Shown: positions 38,801 through 45,382, counted from the stretch's first letter. The stretch is 64,000 nt of DNA from Serinicoccus chungangensis (GCF_006337125.1 NZ_CP040887.1:2976001-3040000); one strand, 5' to 3'. Numbers and translations: made by a program. Notes: generated by a model not told the origin, from the sequence alone.

Positions 38801-38895
38801 GTCGACGCCGCCGGGGCTTCGGTCATCGCCTTGCGCCCGGCCAACTGGCCATCCAGGAACATCCACACCGTCGACCCAGAACGAGTCACCACCAC
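29854..38895 (-). CDS. Giant secreted multidomain protein, main reading frame (C-terminal 3013 residues)
   Basis: This is the long uninterrupted part of a broken gene. In reading order it holds the end of LamG copy B, LamG copy C (to 37841), FN3 (about 37825-37520), a ConA-like domain (37505-36715), a second FN3 and ConA-like pair (36690-35590), an Ig-like domain (35575-35310), malectin-like 1 (35310-34780), an SbsA-type Ig domain (34775-34430), a beta-propeller like sorbosone dehydrogenases (34400-33100), an ASH/HYDIN-type domain plus a DUF4114-like region (32990-32140), malectin-like 2 and 3 (32110-31090), an Ig domain, and a final ASH plus DYDFNDNVYL region. Malectin and LamG folds bind carbohydrate. 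There is no LPXTG, SLH or transmembrane anchor at the C-terminus. It may act as an adhesin or matrix protein that binds the local polysaccharide. Confidence 0.85.
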   Translation of the reverse strand: MVVTRSGSTVWMFLDGQLAGRKAMTEAPAASTLPLRIGGGYLGSAVGEVDEVAVYDRALSSADVAAHFAEIADGDHEGYGSLVAGDGARGHWRMDENEGDVALDETGSFPGQYRGTPTFAQPGATATAVVAQPEVTLGQSVGFSGDDDVVVPGVGSELAGDSTWEVWVKPEDFDQRRVLLGKAYGGEGVLTLETTGRVYFFQGSAGANRAPFDVVRSNGTLRAGEWNHVVVTRSGSTVWMFLDGQLAGRKAMTEAPAASTLPLRIGGGYLGSAVGEVDEVAVYDRALSSADVAAHFAEIADGDHEGYGSLVAGDGARGHWRMDENEGDVALDETGSFPGQYRGTPTFAQPGASTGEAADTTAPGAPSGLSATAGDGQVELTWDANGEEDLAGYNVYRSQSTGVDAERSPVNSELVAAGTESFVDSGVTNGTEYFYVVTAVDSSDNQSEISDEVSVTPVAEPVAGCSLISTLPCADVVLETPVELSFDGTDGGLVDQAGEDIGFTMVDPPSARLDLDGAPSNADVPGYEPGNLQIVENGLTIEATRGIQYADNVQSSNTNSLINGLGVGVEASGTTTTVSTTVVAPDFDGTANSEKGGLWFGLDEDNLVNLTVQNQTGTNVRVQVQREVGGKVVTASDEFNSAPFSEGTDVVLTMVLDDADNSVVGSYQVGTASPVDLPELTVPQAFFDGELLADEETGPASYAGIFATKRAETTNDLLLTFGDFSVTQGADADTTAPAAPAGLAATGGDGQVELTWDANGEDDLAGYNVYRSQSTGVDAERSPVNTELVAAGTESFVDSGVTNGTEYFYVVTAVDSSDNESEVSDEVAATPEAPAQAEACSPISTLVCADVVPELPVELSFDGSDGGMEDGAGADIGFTMVDPPSTRLAADGDPTIPEVPGYEPGNLQVADGGLTIEATQGIQYQKAPTANTNSLLNGLGVGVEAAGEVTTVSTTVVAPDFDGTANAEKAGLWFGLDEDNLVNLTLQNQAGTNVRAQFQREIDGVANGDANEINGSSFPEGTDVVLTMVLDDADNTVVGSYQVGTAAPVTLGEFTVPQAFFDGEVLADDEAGPASFAGVFATKRNEATSELFVTFGDFAVSQADQGAPVVTLSGDRTLFEAQQTLIPVRATDPQGEGVEVTVTGLPDGLTYADGSISGTVAQDTAADSPYTVEVTADDGTSSGSGTFEIEVVEDITLDINFQLPTAPTPSGYLADGGAAYGDRGNGLSYGWVEQGTSTPLNMSANGRDRNRAGIDQLLDTFIHMQYNDISEVYNGTANCSTNQCTEGAWEIALPDGLYEVTLAVGDQPSSGVYDSLHAINVETGVAIREFQATAADEYEEVTAYAGVQDGRLTIDAVGGANSKISYVEIRSVGTQPFVTNTIPANRASDVALDTSVSASVAVPGTGIGVDPSRSTSLTDDAVKLFEITEAGEVEVEGNRGSTGGNDTIAFSPTAPLKAETSYRYVIDGALDEAGNTFGAFESVFTTGEADEPVDPGEPGVFDPVEDVSFEKVLLPTASGAENGKYFASLVVHDGHLWATTIGQGMFRYEILEDGTLGPAQDLGVFAGRASVGLVFDENDPDLAWVTHATANLGNESARLGSKVSVVDFSDVDNPVVTDVITNLPRSAKDHLSNSLAYGPSGDGGDPWMYFLQGSNQAAGDVDSGWGNRGETQLTAALLRFDPQDALATARANGPINVATEEVGGSYDPFADDAPLEIYATGIRNAYDLIWHSNGSIYVPTNGTAGGGNSPGVTVSGGTMTMTSNQQAGQNGYGNGTDVTEECATRRIDGEPYTGGTVPAISNHPTQRDFLFEVEQGGYYGHPNPTRCEWVLNNGGNPEGAGSGGSKYPASLDPDQNYRGWAYDFDFNKSPNGVIEYTSNTFGGQLQGRMMVVRFSGNDDLLTMQVDSDGTVLGAQPGTDIPGFTGYADPLDVIEDTSVHEGNLYINQYNRGGEPQELYLLRVPDGQTASSISTDTDELVMSATLNTQQPTDTAEVTVTNNGSEPVDITAAFTGTNSGQFSASSPGTLAAGEDATVTVTFDPSGGVEVKKAQLTLTTGDGDTETVDLRGLAFQGQEGGNEPPFQLVLDALGYGISAGWTNLAGGMDPAAKGDEVLEPLFERAGDGPVTMTPVAAFAPQENLPFGWYAAAEGDVTLNEVGSIANGQLQTLNPALGSGGTSFDPGTEAFGLYYDSNTFNRVGYTEDGRNDGGGLHRARIYPLSGDRFVVAFEDASNGDYQDYVFLVDNVVPAGDVVEPEPPADDALRFNFQSETAPVPDGYLRDFGQAYGPRSGADQGTDLTYGWVDDETLEPLTLVGNGRDRDSNDDQRLDTLMHMDLPPESDGGVLLDGSWQVALPDGTYEVTVAVGDPNRGSAAETHTINVEGVTAIDAFPNSTAPNGSDARHEVGTVAVEVLDGALTVDQLGGTNTKINYLEVVPMDGPVTQTVAQVNFQPAAAATPTGWVADTGALFTQERGYGWVRTEGGAAKTADTRNRTSEANVLEATTILVDDAEVAAVVDGEWEYALADGEYTVEVSVGDADYSDSTHGITAEGASVIDGFVPNGLGDYGTGSATVEVSDGALTLASDGTNTKLQWVRITSTAEGDVVPPQVSVALDGEGEGGTYTGPVTVTVTATDRTLEFVDYSIDGAPEVNYTAPFEVAGSGNHEVVITAVDGAGNTTTRTVTFTIVELADGDLTLTNPEAAPFHDRLVMSRIQSTTSNPATADTAVVNVGNSGSEPVVVSALDIADQDDFELVNAPALPATIAVGGTLPVTVRFIGTGSGQNTNFESEMLIRHNGSDGPTTTVELGAIWQSQSEGGNEPNVAEIIEAYGPGTTIVGPGQQLNNQGRLEAIGDEVLSATWKRLDTSKPATVRQLAAYHTCCSNTATFGTHPVGNKGTWQNQLTHNGQWAQTLRPRINGSSTNPAYRTFTPSQSTFSWRIDPESSDWKLNNTDPDSCGAGNDGCQLGHHVRIWPVEDREGTPIPGSYFVVMDYSGINYDFNDNVYLVTNVAPAD
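37841..38524 (-). repeat. LamG tandem repeat copy C (684 bp, intact)
   Basis: This is the third copy in reading order. It is 684 bases, a multiple of three, and encodes a complete LamG-type lectin domain (WEVWVKPEDFDQRRVLLG, NHVVVTRSGSTVWMFLDG). It has six C at 38092-38097 and two A at 38234-38235, the intact forms. Confidence 0.9.
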
Positions 38896-39207
38896 GTGGT
38901 TCCACTCGCCCGCACGCAGGTCCCGTTCGAACGCACCACATCGAACGGCGCACGGTTAGCCCCGGCAGAACCCTGGAAGAAGTACACCCGCCCCGTCGTC
39001 TCCAGAGTCAGCACACCCTCCCCGCCATACGCCTTGCCCAACAGCACCCGGCGCTGATCGAAGTCCTCAGGCTTGACCCACACCTCCCACGTCGAGTCAC
39101 CCGCCAGCTCCGAACCCACCCCCGGAACCACCACATCATCATCACCCGAGAACCCCACCGACTGACCCAGAGTCACCTCCGGCTGCGCCACCACAGCCGT
39201 GGCGGTA
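38525..39207 (-). repeat. LamG tandem repeat copy B (683 bp, one A missing)
   Basis: It is nearly identical to copies A and C over its whole length. It has six C at 38776-38781, but a single A at 38918 where the other copies have two, so the frame shifts here. It is joined to copy C by a linker coding for TATAVVAQP. Confidence 0.9.
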
Positions 39208-39587
39208 GCGCCGGGCTGGGCGAAGGTCGGGGTCCCGCGGTACTGACCCGGGAAAGAGCCGGTCTCGTCGAGAGCGACATCACCCTCGTTCTCGTCCATG
39301 CGCCAGTGACCCCGCGCACCATCGCCAGCGACCAGCGACCCGTACCCCTCGTGGTCCCCGTCTGCGATCTCCGCGAAGTGTGCAGCGACATCCGCAGAGC
39401 TCAACGCACGGTCGTACACCGCGACCTCGTCCACCTCACCCACCGCAGACCCCAGGTACCCCCACCGATCCGCAACGGCAGCGTCGACGCCGCCGGGGCT
39501 TCGGTCATCGCCTTGCGCCCGGCCAACTGGCCATCCAGGAACATCCACACCGTCGACCCAGAACGAGTCACCACCACGTGGTTCCAC
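38886..39587 (-). pseudogene. Middle fragment of the giant surface-protein gene (frame 2)
   Basis: This frame carries the second half of LamG copy A and the first half of copy B. It is entered after a one-base deletion in the C-run at 39459-39463 and left after a one-base deletion near 38918. It joins no start codon with a ribosome site, so it is a piece of the larger gene. Translation in this frame gives the normal LamG sequence (VGEVDEVAVYDRAL, WRMDENEGDVAL). Confidence 0.8.
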
Positions 39588-39867
39588 TCGCCCGCACGCA
39601 AGGTCCCGTTCGAACGCACCACATCGAACGGCGCACGGTTAGCCCCGGCAGAACCCTGGAAGAAGTACACCCGCCCCGTCGTCTCCAGAGTCAGCACACC
39701 CTCCCCGCCATACGCCTTGCCCAACAGCACCCGGCGCTGATCGAAGTCCTCAGGCTTGACCCACACCTCCCACGTCGAGTCACCCGCCAGCTCCGAACCC
39801 ACCCCCGGAACCACCACATCATCATCACCCGAGAACCCCACCGACTGACCCAGAGTCACCTCCGGCT
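39208..39867 (-). repeat. LamG tandem repeat copy A (660 bp, one C missing)
   Basis: This is the first copy in reading order. It lacks the upstream linker and has five C at 39459-39463 where the others have six, so the frame shifts here. Identity to copies B and C runs to 39867 and then stops sharply at the signal-peptide region. Confidence 0.9.
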
Positions 39868-39976
39868 CTTCGAGCGACTCAGCTGGCCTCGCTGTGGTCA
39901 CCAGGTACGCCATGAGCAGCGCGAGGACGGACAGGAGGGCGACGAGGTGGCGACCGAAGGCGGCCTGAGCGTTCAC
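39401..39976 (-). pseudogene. N-terminal fragment of the giant surface-protein gene, with signal peptide
   Basis: The true start is probably the GTG at 39976, preceded by AAGGGG with six bases between. The product starts MNAQAAFGRHLVALLSVLA, a Sec signal peptide, with a likely cleavage after the TTARPAES region, then enters LamG copy A at EPEVTLGQSVGF. The frame breaks at the five-C run at 39459-39463, where the two other copies have six C, and stops at 39401. Restoring one base here and one near 38918 gives a gene of 10,125 bases, exactly 3375 codons. Confidence 0.8.
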
Positions 39977-40346
39977 GGAATTCCCCTTGGTGTCGTGAGG
40001 TGGGAGAGCGAGGGAGTGGCTGCGCACGGCTAAGTCGAAGGACCGACGGCTGAGATTGGGCCCGTCCTTCATCGCGGCATGCGCCGATCGGCAGAGCGAC
40101 GGGAGCTGATCGAGGTCGGGCGCGCCCGATGCCGAGCGCGAGTGACTTCCATGTGCATGAGCTCCCCTTTGAGCGCCGTCACACCCCGGATGGCGGCCGT
40201 CTGACGCGGATCGGCCGCGTCAGCCTGTGACTGGAGACATGGAAGCACAAGGTAAGGAACAAGTAAAGAGTCAATATAGATTCGGTCTAGTGAAGGTATG
40301 GTCATGGCATAGAGCTACACCCTTTTGGGTGAGGTCAGAGCGATTT

Positions 40347-40362
40347 TGTCAAACGATTGACC
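40347..40362. promoter_or_regulatory. Palindromic operator candidate and -35-like elements
   Basis: GTCAA-ACGA-TTGAC at 40348-40361 is a perfect five-base inverted repeat with a four-base spacer. The left half read on the minus strand is TTGACA (40347-40352), a consensus -35, and the right half on the plus strand is TTGACC. No good -10 is found at the right distance on either strand. It may bind a dimeric regulator. Confidence 0.35.
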
Positions 40363-40978
40363 TTGCCTCAGCGACGACGGCTGAGCGGCTTGGGTGACCG
40401 AAGCTGATACACAGATTGGACAGGTCCCGGCATCGTCGCAGGTCAGGGCCATGCAATGAGGATCGGACACCAACTCTCGCCCAGCTTGGGCAACGGCTCT
40501 CTGATGGGGCCCCGAAACCGCCGGTATCGGTTGTGCTGTCGAAGGCGGCGACTAAGGCGCACCCCCGGAAAGGCAGTCCACCACTCGTCAATTGTTCAAT
40601 GTTCGTCTACGCGGTATTCACCAGCCAGACTCGATGACACCAGGCACCGGACAGCTCGCCATCCCACCGGCCCAGCACCTGGTGTCGCATCGCGTCGAGG
40701 CCCGGCCGTCTCGAGGAAGCCGCACCCCAGGAGGCCCCGTCAGCGGAGCGCTGAGGTGCGGAGGCCGGCCCACGCGCGGACTGCACAACCCGACGGGAGA
40801 TCCTGGGAGCAACGGCAGCGCGAGCGAGAGCAAGTCCGGACCGATCCCCTAGACCGCTGTGGATCATCCGTCGCCGACCATGAGCCGGAGTTCCCCATCG
40901 CCGCCAGATCACCCGCACAGCCGGCGTGTTGTGAGGACGGGTGAAGCTCTGTGCGATGGCGAAGCAGATCCAGGTGTT

Positions 40979-40998
40979 CTAGACGCGCCAGCGTCTAG
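40979..40998 (-). terminator. Terminator-like hairpin after the response regulator gene
   Basis: CTAGACGC and GCGTCTAG form a perfect eight-base stem around a four-base loop. It lies 43 bases beyond the stop of the leftward response regulator gene. No U-tract follows. Confidence 0.55.
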
Positions 40999-41040
40999 GG
41001 GCAGCAGCCGGACCCGCGACCGACACCGGCAGCACGGGAC

Positions 41041-41751
41041 TCACCCGTTCTGCGTCTCCAGACGGAAGCCCACCCCACGCACCGCCGTGATCCGCACCGG
41101 CGCGTCGGCACCCTCGAGCTTGCTGCGCAGTCGCCCGACCGTGTTGTCCAGGGTCTTGGTGGAGCCGAACCAGTTCTCGTCCCAGACCTCGTTGATGAGC
41201 GTGTCCCGGCTGACGACCGCTCCGCGCCGCGCGGCCAGGAGGGCCAGCACGTCGAACTCCTTGGTGGTGGTGGGCAGATCCACCCCACGCACCAGGACGC
41301 GACGGGCGTCGACGTCGATGTGCAGCCCCCCGTCACCTGCCGGACGGGCCGTGGGCTTCGGGGGGTCCGGCGCCCGGTTGATCGAGCTGCGCCGCAGCAA
41401 CGCCCGGGTGCGGGCCTGCAGCTCGGCGAGCCCGAACGGCTTGGCGAGGTAGTCGTCGGCGCCGGTGTCCAGCCCGACGACGCGGTCCAGCTCCCCGTCC
41501 CGCGCGGTGAGGATGATGATCCCCCCGGGGTAGCCGCCCTCGCGCACCGCGCGGCAGACGTCGATGCCGTCCATGTCCGGCAACCCCAGGTCGAGCAGGA
41601 CCAGGTCGACCGGCGGGTCCCCGGAGACCACCCGGTCCACGGCCGGCTGGCCCTCTGCGAAGCGGTCGACGGCATGGCCGTCCCGCTCCAGGGTGCGCAC
41701 CAGCGGGGCGGCGATCTTGTCGTCGTCCTCAACGACCACGACCGTGGCCAT
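41041..41751 (-). CDS. OmpR-family response regulator
   Basis: It encodes 236 residues. The receiver domain has the acidic pair in VVVEDDDK (residues 8-11), the phosphorylatable Asp54 in LVLLDLGLPD and the conserved lysine in LAKPFG near residue 104. The C-terminal 100 residues form the winged-helix DNA-binding domain (TTKEFDVLALLA, KTLDNTVGRLRSKL, ITAVRGVGFRLE). It should activate or repress nearby promoters when phosphorylated. The gene is the last of a leftward set that begins with cysD and includes a histidine kinase at 44125-45369, the likely partner. Confidence 0.9.
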   Translation of the reverse strand: MATVVVVEDDDKIAAPLVRTLERDGHAVDRFAEGQPAVDRVVSGDPPVDLVLLDLGLPDMDGIDVCRAVREGGYPGGIIILTARDGELDRVVGLDTGADDYLAKPFGLAELQARTRALLRRSSINRAPDPPKPTARPAGDGGLHIDVDARRVLVRGVDLPTTTKEFDVLALLAARRGAVVSRDTLINEVWDENWFGSTKTLDNTVGRLRSKLEGADAPVRITAVRGVGFRLETQNG

Positions 41752-41858
41752 GACATGAATCCTAGGCAGCGCGAGGCTCATGGTGACGACACCCGGGTGT
41801 GCTCCGGGTGTCGCGGCCCGAGGGCTGCGCCGTCGGGCTGACCAGGGCGGTCTCACCC

Positions 41859-42650
41859 TCACGGGGTGACCTCCTGGCTCGACGCGTCCATGGAGGCGTC
41901 GGTCGTGGCGGTCGACGTGGCTGCCGCACTCTTCCCGTTGCCCACCTGGGCCCGCACGACGTCGGAGTAGCTCACCTGCCCACCGGCGTCCACCGACCAG
42001 GCCCGCAGCTCGTAGGCCCCGTCGGGGTACTTGTGGGTCTGCCAGTTGCAGGTCACGGGGTTGCCCCACCCCTCGCAGAGGGACGACCAGGAGCTGGAGC
42101 CGGCCCGTCGCAGGTCGATGCCCTGGGACCGGACGGTCGTGCTCCCGTCGGTCCGCTCGGCCGTCACGTGGACGGTGGCCCACAGGGTTCCCGACGGGAC
42201 CCGGACGGCGACGGCGGGGCCGCCATTCCTCACGGCGACCGCGTTGGTGACCCAGCCGGAGACGTTGGCGTAGGCGTCCACGGCCCGGGCCCGCACCTCG
42301 TACGCCCCGTCGGCGACCGCGGTGGTGTCCCAGGTGCAGCCGAAGGGGGCGCTGGTGTCGGTGCACAGCGCGGTCCACGTGGAGGCTCCGGCGGGCCGGA
42401 CCTCCATCTCGACCCGGACCACCGAGCTCTCGGCGTCCGCGGCGTCGGCCCCGACGACGACGGCCCCCCGGGCCGACGAGGGCAGGGGGTGCAGGCTCAC
42501 CGTGGGCGGCACCCAGTCGACGGCCGCCGTGACGGTGGCGGTGCTGGTGCTGCGGTCGGTGTAGGTGGCGGCCGACGGTGCGGCGGTCACCGCGGTGAGC
42601 GACAGCACGGCAGCCAGCGCGAGGAGGACGCCGGAGCGAAGGTGGGTCAC
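41859..42650 (-). CDS. Secreted Ig-like protein with SipW-type signal region
   Basis: It encodes 263 residues from the GTG at 42650, with AGGAGG five bases upstream. A signal peptide (LRSGVLLALAAVLSLTAV) is followed by ATYTDRSTSTATV, which resembles the N-termini of TasA-family and other SipW substrates. Two Ig-like repeats follow, each with a Cys pair, a Trp and DGAYE (CTDTSAPFGCTW and CEGWGNPVTCNW), suggesting one disulfide per domain. It is encoded just after the SipW-like peptidase that probably processes it. It may be a minor subunit of a surface fibre. Confidence 0.75.
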   Translation of the reverse strand: MTHLRSGVLLALAAVLSLTAVTAAPSAATYTDRSTSTATVTAAVDWVPPTVSLHPLPSSARGAVVVGADAADAESSVVRVEMEVRPAGASTWTALCTDTSAPFGCTWDTTAVADGAYEVRARAVDAYANVSGWVTNAVAVRNGGPAVAVRVPSGTLWATVHVTAERTDGSTTVRSQGIDLRRAGSSSWSSLCEGWGNPVTCNWQTHKYPDGAYELRAWSVDAGGQVSYSDVVRAQVGNGKSAAATSTATTDASMDASSQEVTP

Positions 42651-42753
42651 GGCGTCCTCCTGGTCGGGTGCGGGGTGAGAAGTCGGTGGTGGAGTGGTGC
42701 TGAGGTGGAGTGGTGCTGAGGAGCGCCGCCGCCGTCCCTGACGGCGACGCCCC

Positions 42754-43374
42754 TCAGCAGGCAGGGGCCCTGCCGCCGTCACGGAGGGCGGCAGAACCCC
42801 CGGGGCCTGGTCCGGAGGTGGACCGGCCCTGGCCTGACGGCTGTCCCAGTGCCGTCAGGTTGCGGGTGAGCTCGAGGAGGGCGAGGAGCGCGATGACGCC
42901 GGCGGGGACCCCGATGACGAGCATGCGCACCTCCCGGTCCGCGAGCGCGATGAGCAGGTAGCCCACGCCGGGCACGACGTGCTCGACGACCGGCTGGTCC
43001 TGCGCGATGAGGCTGAAGGTCCACGGGTCGACGTCCGCGTTGGCGTCGCCCTTGGTCCGCATGACGGTCCCGCCCTGCTCACCCGGCTCGATCTCGACGA
43101 TCCGGTGCGTGACCAGGGTGGTCACCCCGCTGTCGGCCGGGGGCAGGTAGGTGATGACGTCGCCCACCTCCAGGTCCTGCACCGGGCGCGGCTCGGAGAA
43201 GATGACCGAGCCGCGCTCGATGGCGCCCGACATGGAGCCGCCGGTGATGACGTAGCGCTCGTAGCCCAGCAGGGACGGCAGGAGGTATGCCGCGCAGGCC
43301 AGGATGACGAGCACCATCGAGGCGTTGCCCAGATGACCGGCCAGGCGTCGGGTGCGGGCGGTGAGCTTCGGCAT
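42754..43374 (-). CDS. sipW: SipW-like (ER-type) signal peptidase I
   Basis: It encodes 206 residues. I chose the ATG at 43374 because GAGGAG lies six bases upstream; the ATG at 43380 touches that site. A first membrane helix at about 17-36 is followed by the nucleophile Ser47 in TGGSMSGAI and by His90 in VTHRIVEI, in place of the lysine of ordinary bacterial LepB. That Ser-His arrangement is the ER/SipW type. GDANADVD gives the conserved box E aspartates. A second helix lies near 150-175. It should cleave the TasA-like proteins encoded on both sides. Confidence 0.87.
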   Translation of the reverse strand: MPKLTARTRRLAGHLGNASMVLVILACAAYLLPSLLGYERYVITGGSMSGAIERGSVIFSEPRPVQDLEVGDVITYLPPADSGVTTLVTHRIVEIEPGEQGGTVMRTKGDANADVDPWTFSLIAQDQPVVEHVVPGVGYLLIALADREVRMLVIGVPAGVIALLALLELTRNLTALGQPSGQGRSTSGPGPGGSAALRDGGRAPAC

Positions 43375-43437
43375 GGTCATCTCCTCGGTGTCAGCGGTGG
43401 CGGGGTGGGCTGGGGTGGTGGTGGCCGACGGGGTCGG

Positions 43438-43977
43438 TCACTGGTCGGTGGTCTGGCCCTCGAGCTGGACGGCGTCCCACACGTAGGTCGCGGAGGCGGA
43501 CTTGCCCTGCTCGCTGTTGCCGGCCGCCTTGTCCAGGGCGACGGTGAAGGTGAAGCTGCGGGCCTTGCCGGCCTCGACCTCGCCCAGCGCCTGCTTGACG
43601 CCGTCCTCCAGCCCACCGAAGGTGCCGTCGTAGACGACGGTGCCGTTCGTGGTGTCGGTGATCGTCAGCGTGAGGTTCTTGCCCGAGAAGCCGTTGCTCG
43701 ACGAGGACTCGGTGAGCGAGAAGGCCGCCGGCAGCGAGCCGGTGTTGGTCAGCGTGAGCGAGCCGTTGACGACGTCACCGGGCTTGATGTTCTTCAGGGA
43801 GAAGATGGCGCTGTCGGCCTTGCTGTTGGTGTGCGTCAGCGTGCCGGAGGTGACCGAGCTGATGGTGTTGCTGCTGGTCGAGGTGAAGGTGGCGCCCGAG
43901 CCCACGACCACGGCCCCGGCCGCGCAGAGGACGGCGAGAGGGGCGAGGATCTTGGAGCGAGTGCGGTTGCTGGTCAT
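43438..43977 (-). CDS. TasA/camelysin-type secreted fibre protein
   Basis: It encodes 179 residues, starting at an ATG with AGGAG seven bases upstream. The signal region SKILAPLAVLCAAGAVVVGSG leads into ATFTSTSSNTISSV, close to the mature start of TasA-family proteins. A beta-sandwich follows: IFSLKNIKPGDVVNGSLTL and TNTGSLPAAFSLTESS are hallmark strands of the family. In Bacillus such proteins form biofilm matrix fibres and need SipW. The SipW-like gene lies 63 bases downstream. It probably forms a matrix fibre on this organism too. Confidence 0.82.
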   Translation of the reverse strand: MTSNRTRSKILAPLAVLCAAGAVVVGSGATFTSTSSNTISSVTSGTLTHTNSKADSAIFSLKNIKPGDVVNGSLTLTNTGSLPAAFSLTESSSSNGFSGKNLTLTITDTTNGTVVYDGTFGGLEDGVKQALGEVEAGKARSFTFTVALDKAAGNSEQGKSASATYVWDAVQLEGQTTDQ

Positions 43978-44124
43978 GTCGAGACTCCTGTGACGGTCAC
44001 CCCTGCAGGTGATCTGGTGTGGTGTCTCCGACGCTACGCAGCCTTTCTCCACCGCCGGTCCACGCGAGATCCCGCTCTCGTCCACATCTTCGGCACGGCT
44101 GATGTGACCGACCAGTAGCAAAGC

Positions 44125-45369
44125 TCAGGTCGTGCGGTCCGGCTCCGCCTCGGGACGGTTCGTGGGCAGCTCGAACCACGCGCAGGTGCCGGCCCCGGGC
44201 GACGGCTCGAGACCGACCCGGCCGCCGTGGGCGGTCACGATCCGGTGCACGGTGGCCAGCCCGATCCCGTGCCCCTCGGGCCGCGCCTCCCCGTCCCCGG
44301 TGCGGGCGCGGACGAAGGGGAGGAAGACCGCGTGCTCCTGGCCCGCGGGCACCCCGGCCCCGTTGTCGGTGACGCAGATGCGCCACCGGCCGGCCCGCTG
44401 GGCGGCGTGGAGCCGCACGTGCGGCGTGACCCCGCGCCGCGTGAACTTCAGGCTGTTGTCGAGCAGGTTGAGCAGGACGGAGTAGAGCAGGGCCGGGTCC
44501 GCCGGCACGACCGGCAGGTCTTCCACCTCGACGTGCGCACCCACCTGGCGCACCAGCGGGCTGAGGTCCAGCAGCACCCGGTCGACGACCTCGGCCAGGT
44601 CGACGTCCTGCGGCCTGGGCCGACCACCCTCCTGGGCGAGCGAGAGCACGTCGTGGATCATCCCGCTCATCCCCCGAGCCGCGTCGGCGATCCGGTCGAC
44701 GGCCGCCGCGAGCTCGGGGTCCTCACGGACCGCGGGCTCGCTGGCCAGCACCTCCGCGTTGGCCCGCACCGCCATGAGGGGGTTGCGCAGGTCGTGGCTC
44801 ACCTGGGCGGCGAAGTGCGAGAGCGCCACGTTGGAGCGGGCCAGCTCGTCCCGCGCCTCGGTCAGCTCCTGCAGCGAGCTGCTCAGCTGCCGGCTGCGCA
44901 GCCGCAGCTCCAGGATGTCGGTCGCCCGCTCCGCCAGGAATCCGAGCGCCTCCCGCTGGGCGTCGGTGGTCCGGCGGGGGCGGTGGTCGAAGACGCACAG
45001 CTGTCCGACGAGTGACCCGTCGGGGCTGCGCATCGGCGCCGTCGCGTAGAACCGGACGCCCGGCCGCGCGGTCACCATGGGGTGGTCCGCCAACCGCGGG
45101 TCCTGGCGGGCGTCCGGCACCACGAAGGCGTCGTCCATCTCCACGACCGTGAAGAGGGACTCGCCGCGCGCACACACCGACGGCTCCGTCCCGGTGGCGG
45201 CGATCCGGTGCTCGCTGGTGGCGGTGAAGACGGTCACCGCCGCCCCGGGGGCACCGAAGATGCTCGCCGCCAGGTCGGAGAGGGACTGCAGCTCGTCCCT
45301 GGACGGCACGCTGAGGAGTCCGTAGCGGTCGGACTCGACCTCGTCCCTGTCCCCCTCCGAGGCTGTCAT
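44125..45369 (-). CDS. GAF-domain sensor histidine kinase, soluble
   Basis: It encodes 414 residues and no membrane segment. Residues 25-165 form a GAF domain (AAVTVFTATSEHRIAATG, MRSPDGSLVGQLCVFDH). The dimerisation helix has the phosphoacceptor His192 in QVSHDLRNPL, and the ATP-binding domain has VLLNLLDNSLKFT, DNGAGVP and GHGIGLATVHRI. It should sense an intracellular signal and phosphorylate the regulator at 41041-41751. It starts 13 bases after cysN, so it is probably transcribed with cysDN. Confidence 0.88.
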   Translation of the reverse strand: MTASEGDRDEVESDRYGLLSVPSRDELQSLSDLAASIFGAPGAAVTVFTATSEHRIAATGTEPSVCARGESLFTVVEMDDAFVVPDARQDPRLADHPMVTARPGVRFYATAPMRSPDGSLVGQLCVFDHRPRRTTDAQREALGFLAERATDILELRLRSRQLSSSLQELTEARDELARSNVALSHFAAQVSHDLRNPLMAVRANAEVLASEPAVREDPELAAAVDRIADAARGMSGMIHDVLSLAQEGGRPRPQDVDLAEVVDRVLLDLSPLVRQVGAHVEVEDLPVVPADPALLYSVLLNLLDNSLKFTRRGVTPHVRLHAAQRAGRWRICVTDNGAGVPAGQEHAVFLPFVRARTGDGEARPEGHGIGLATVHRIVTAHGGRVGLEPSPGAGTCAWFELPTNRPEAEPDRTT

Positions 45370-45382
45370 GACCGCTCGCGGG

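Larger units (their letters stand above)
39977..41040. other. Gene-poor intergenic region, about 1.06 kb
   Basis: I see no convincing gene here. Short open frames on both strands lack ribosome sites and resemble nothing known. The part at about 40240-40330 is clearly richer in A and T than its surroundings, and probably holds the promoter and leader of the giant surface-protein gene. A small hairpin, CACCC-TTTT-GGGTG, lies at 40318-40331. Confidence 0.5.

Noticed and set aside
33433..39057. A 1874-codon open frame on the plus strand opposite the giant gene
   Set aside because: High-GC third positions make long antisense frames common. The minus strand has clear domains, and the plus-strand product is Arg-, His- and Val-rich with no recognisable fold or ribosome site.
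38918..39463. Programmed ribosomal frameshifting at the two broken sites
   Set aside because: Both sites differ from intact sister copies by one missing base, and neither has a slippery heptamer with a clear downstream structure. Error or mutation is simpler.
37841..39867. Tandem repeats as a possible CRISPR array or mobile element
   Set aside because: The units are 684 bases of coding sequence with no spacers, inverted ends, transposase or target duplication.
40416..40944. Small open frames in the gene-poor region
   Set aside because: They overlap each other on both strands, have no ribosome sites and show no protein-like composition.
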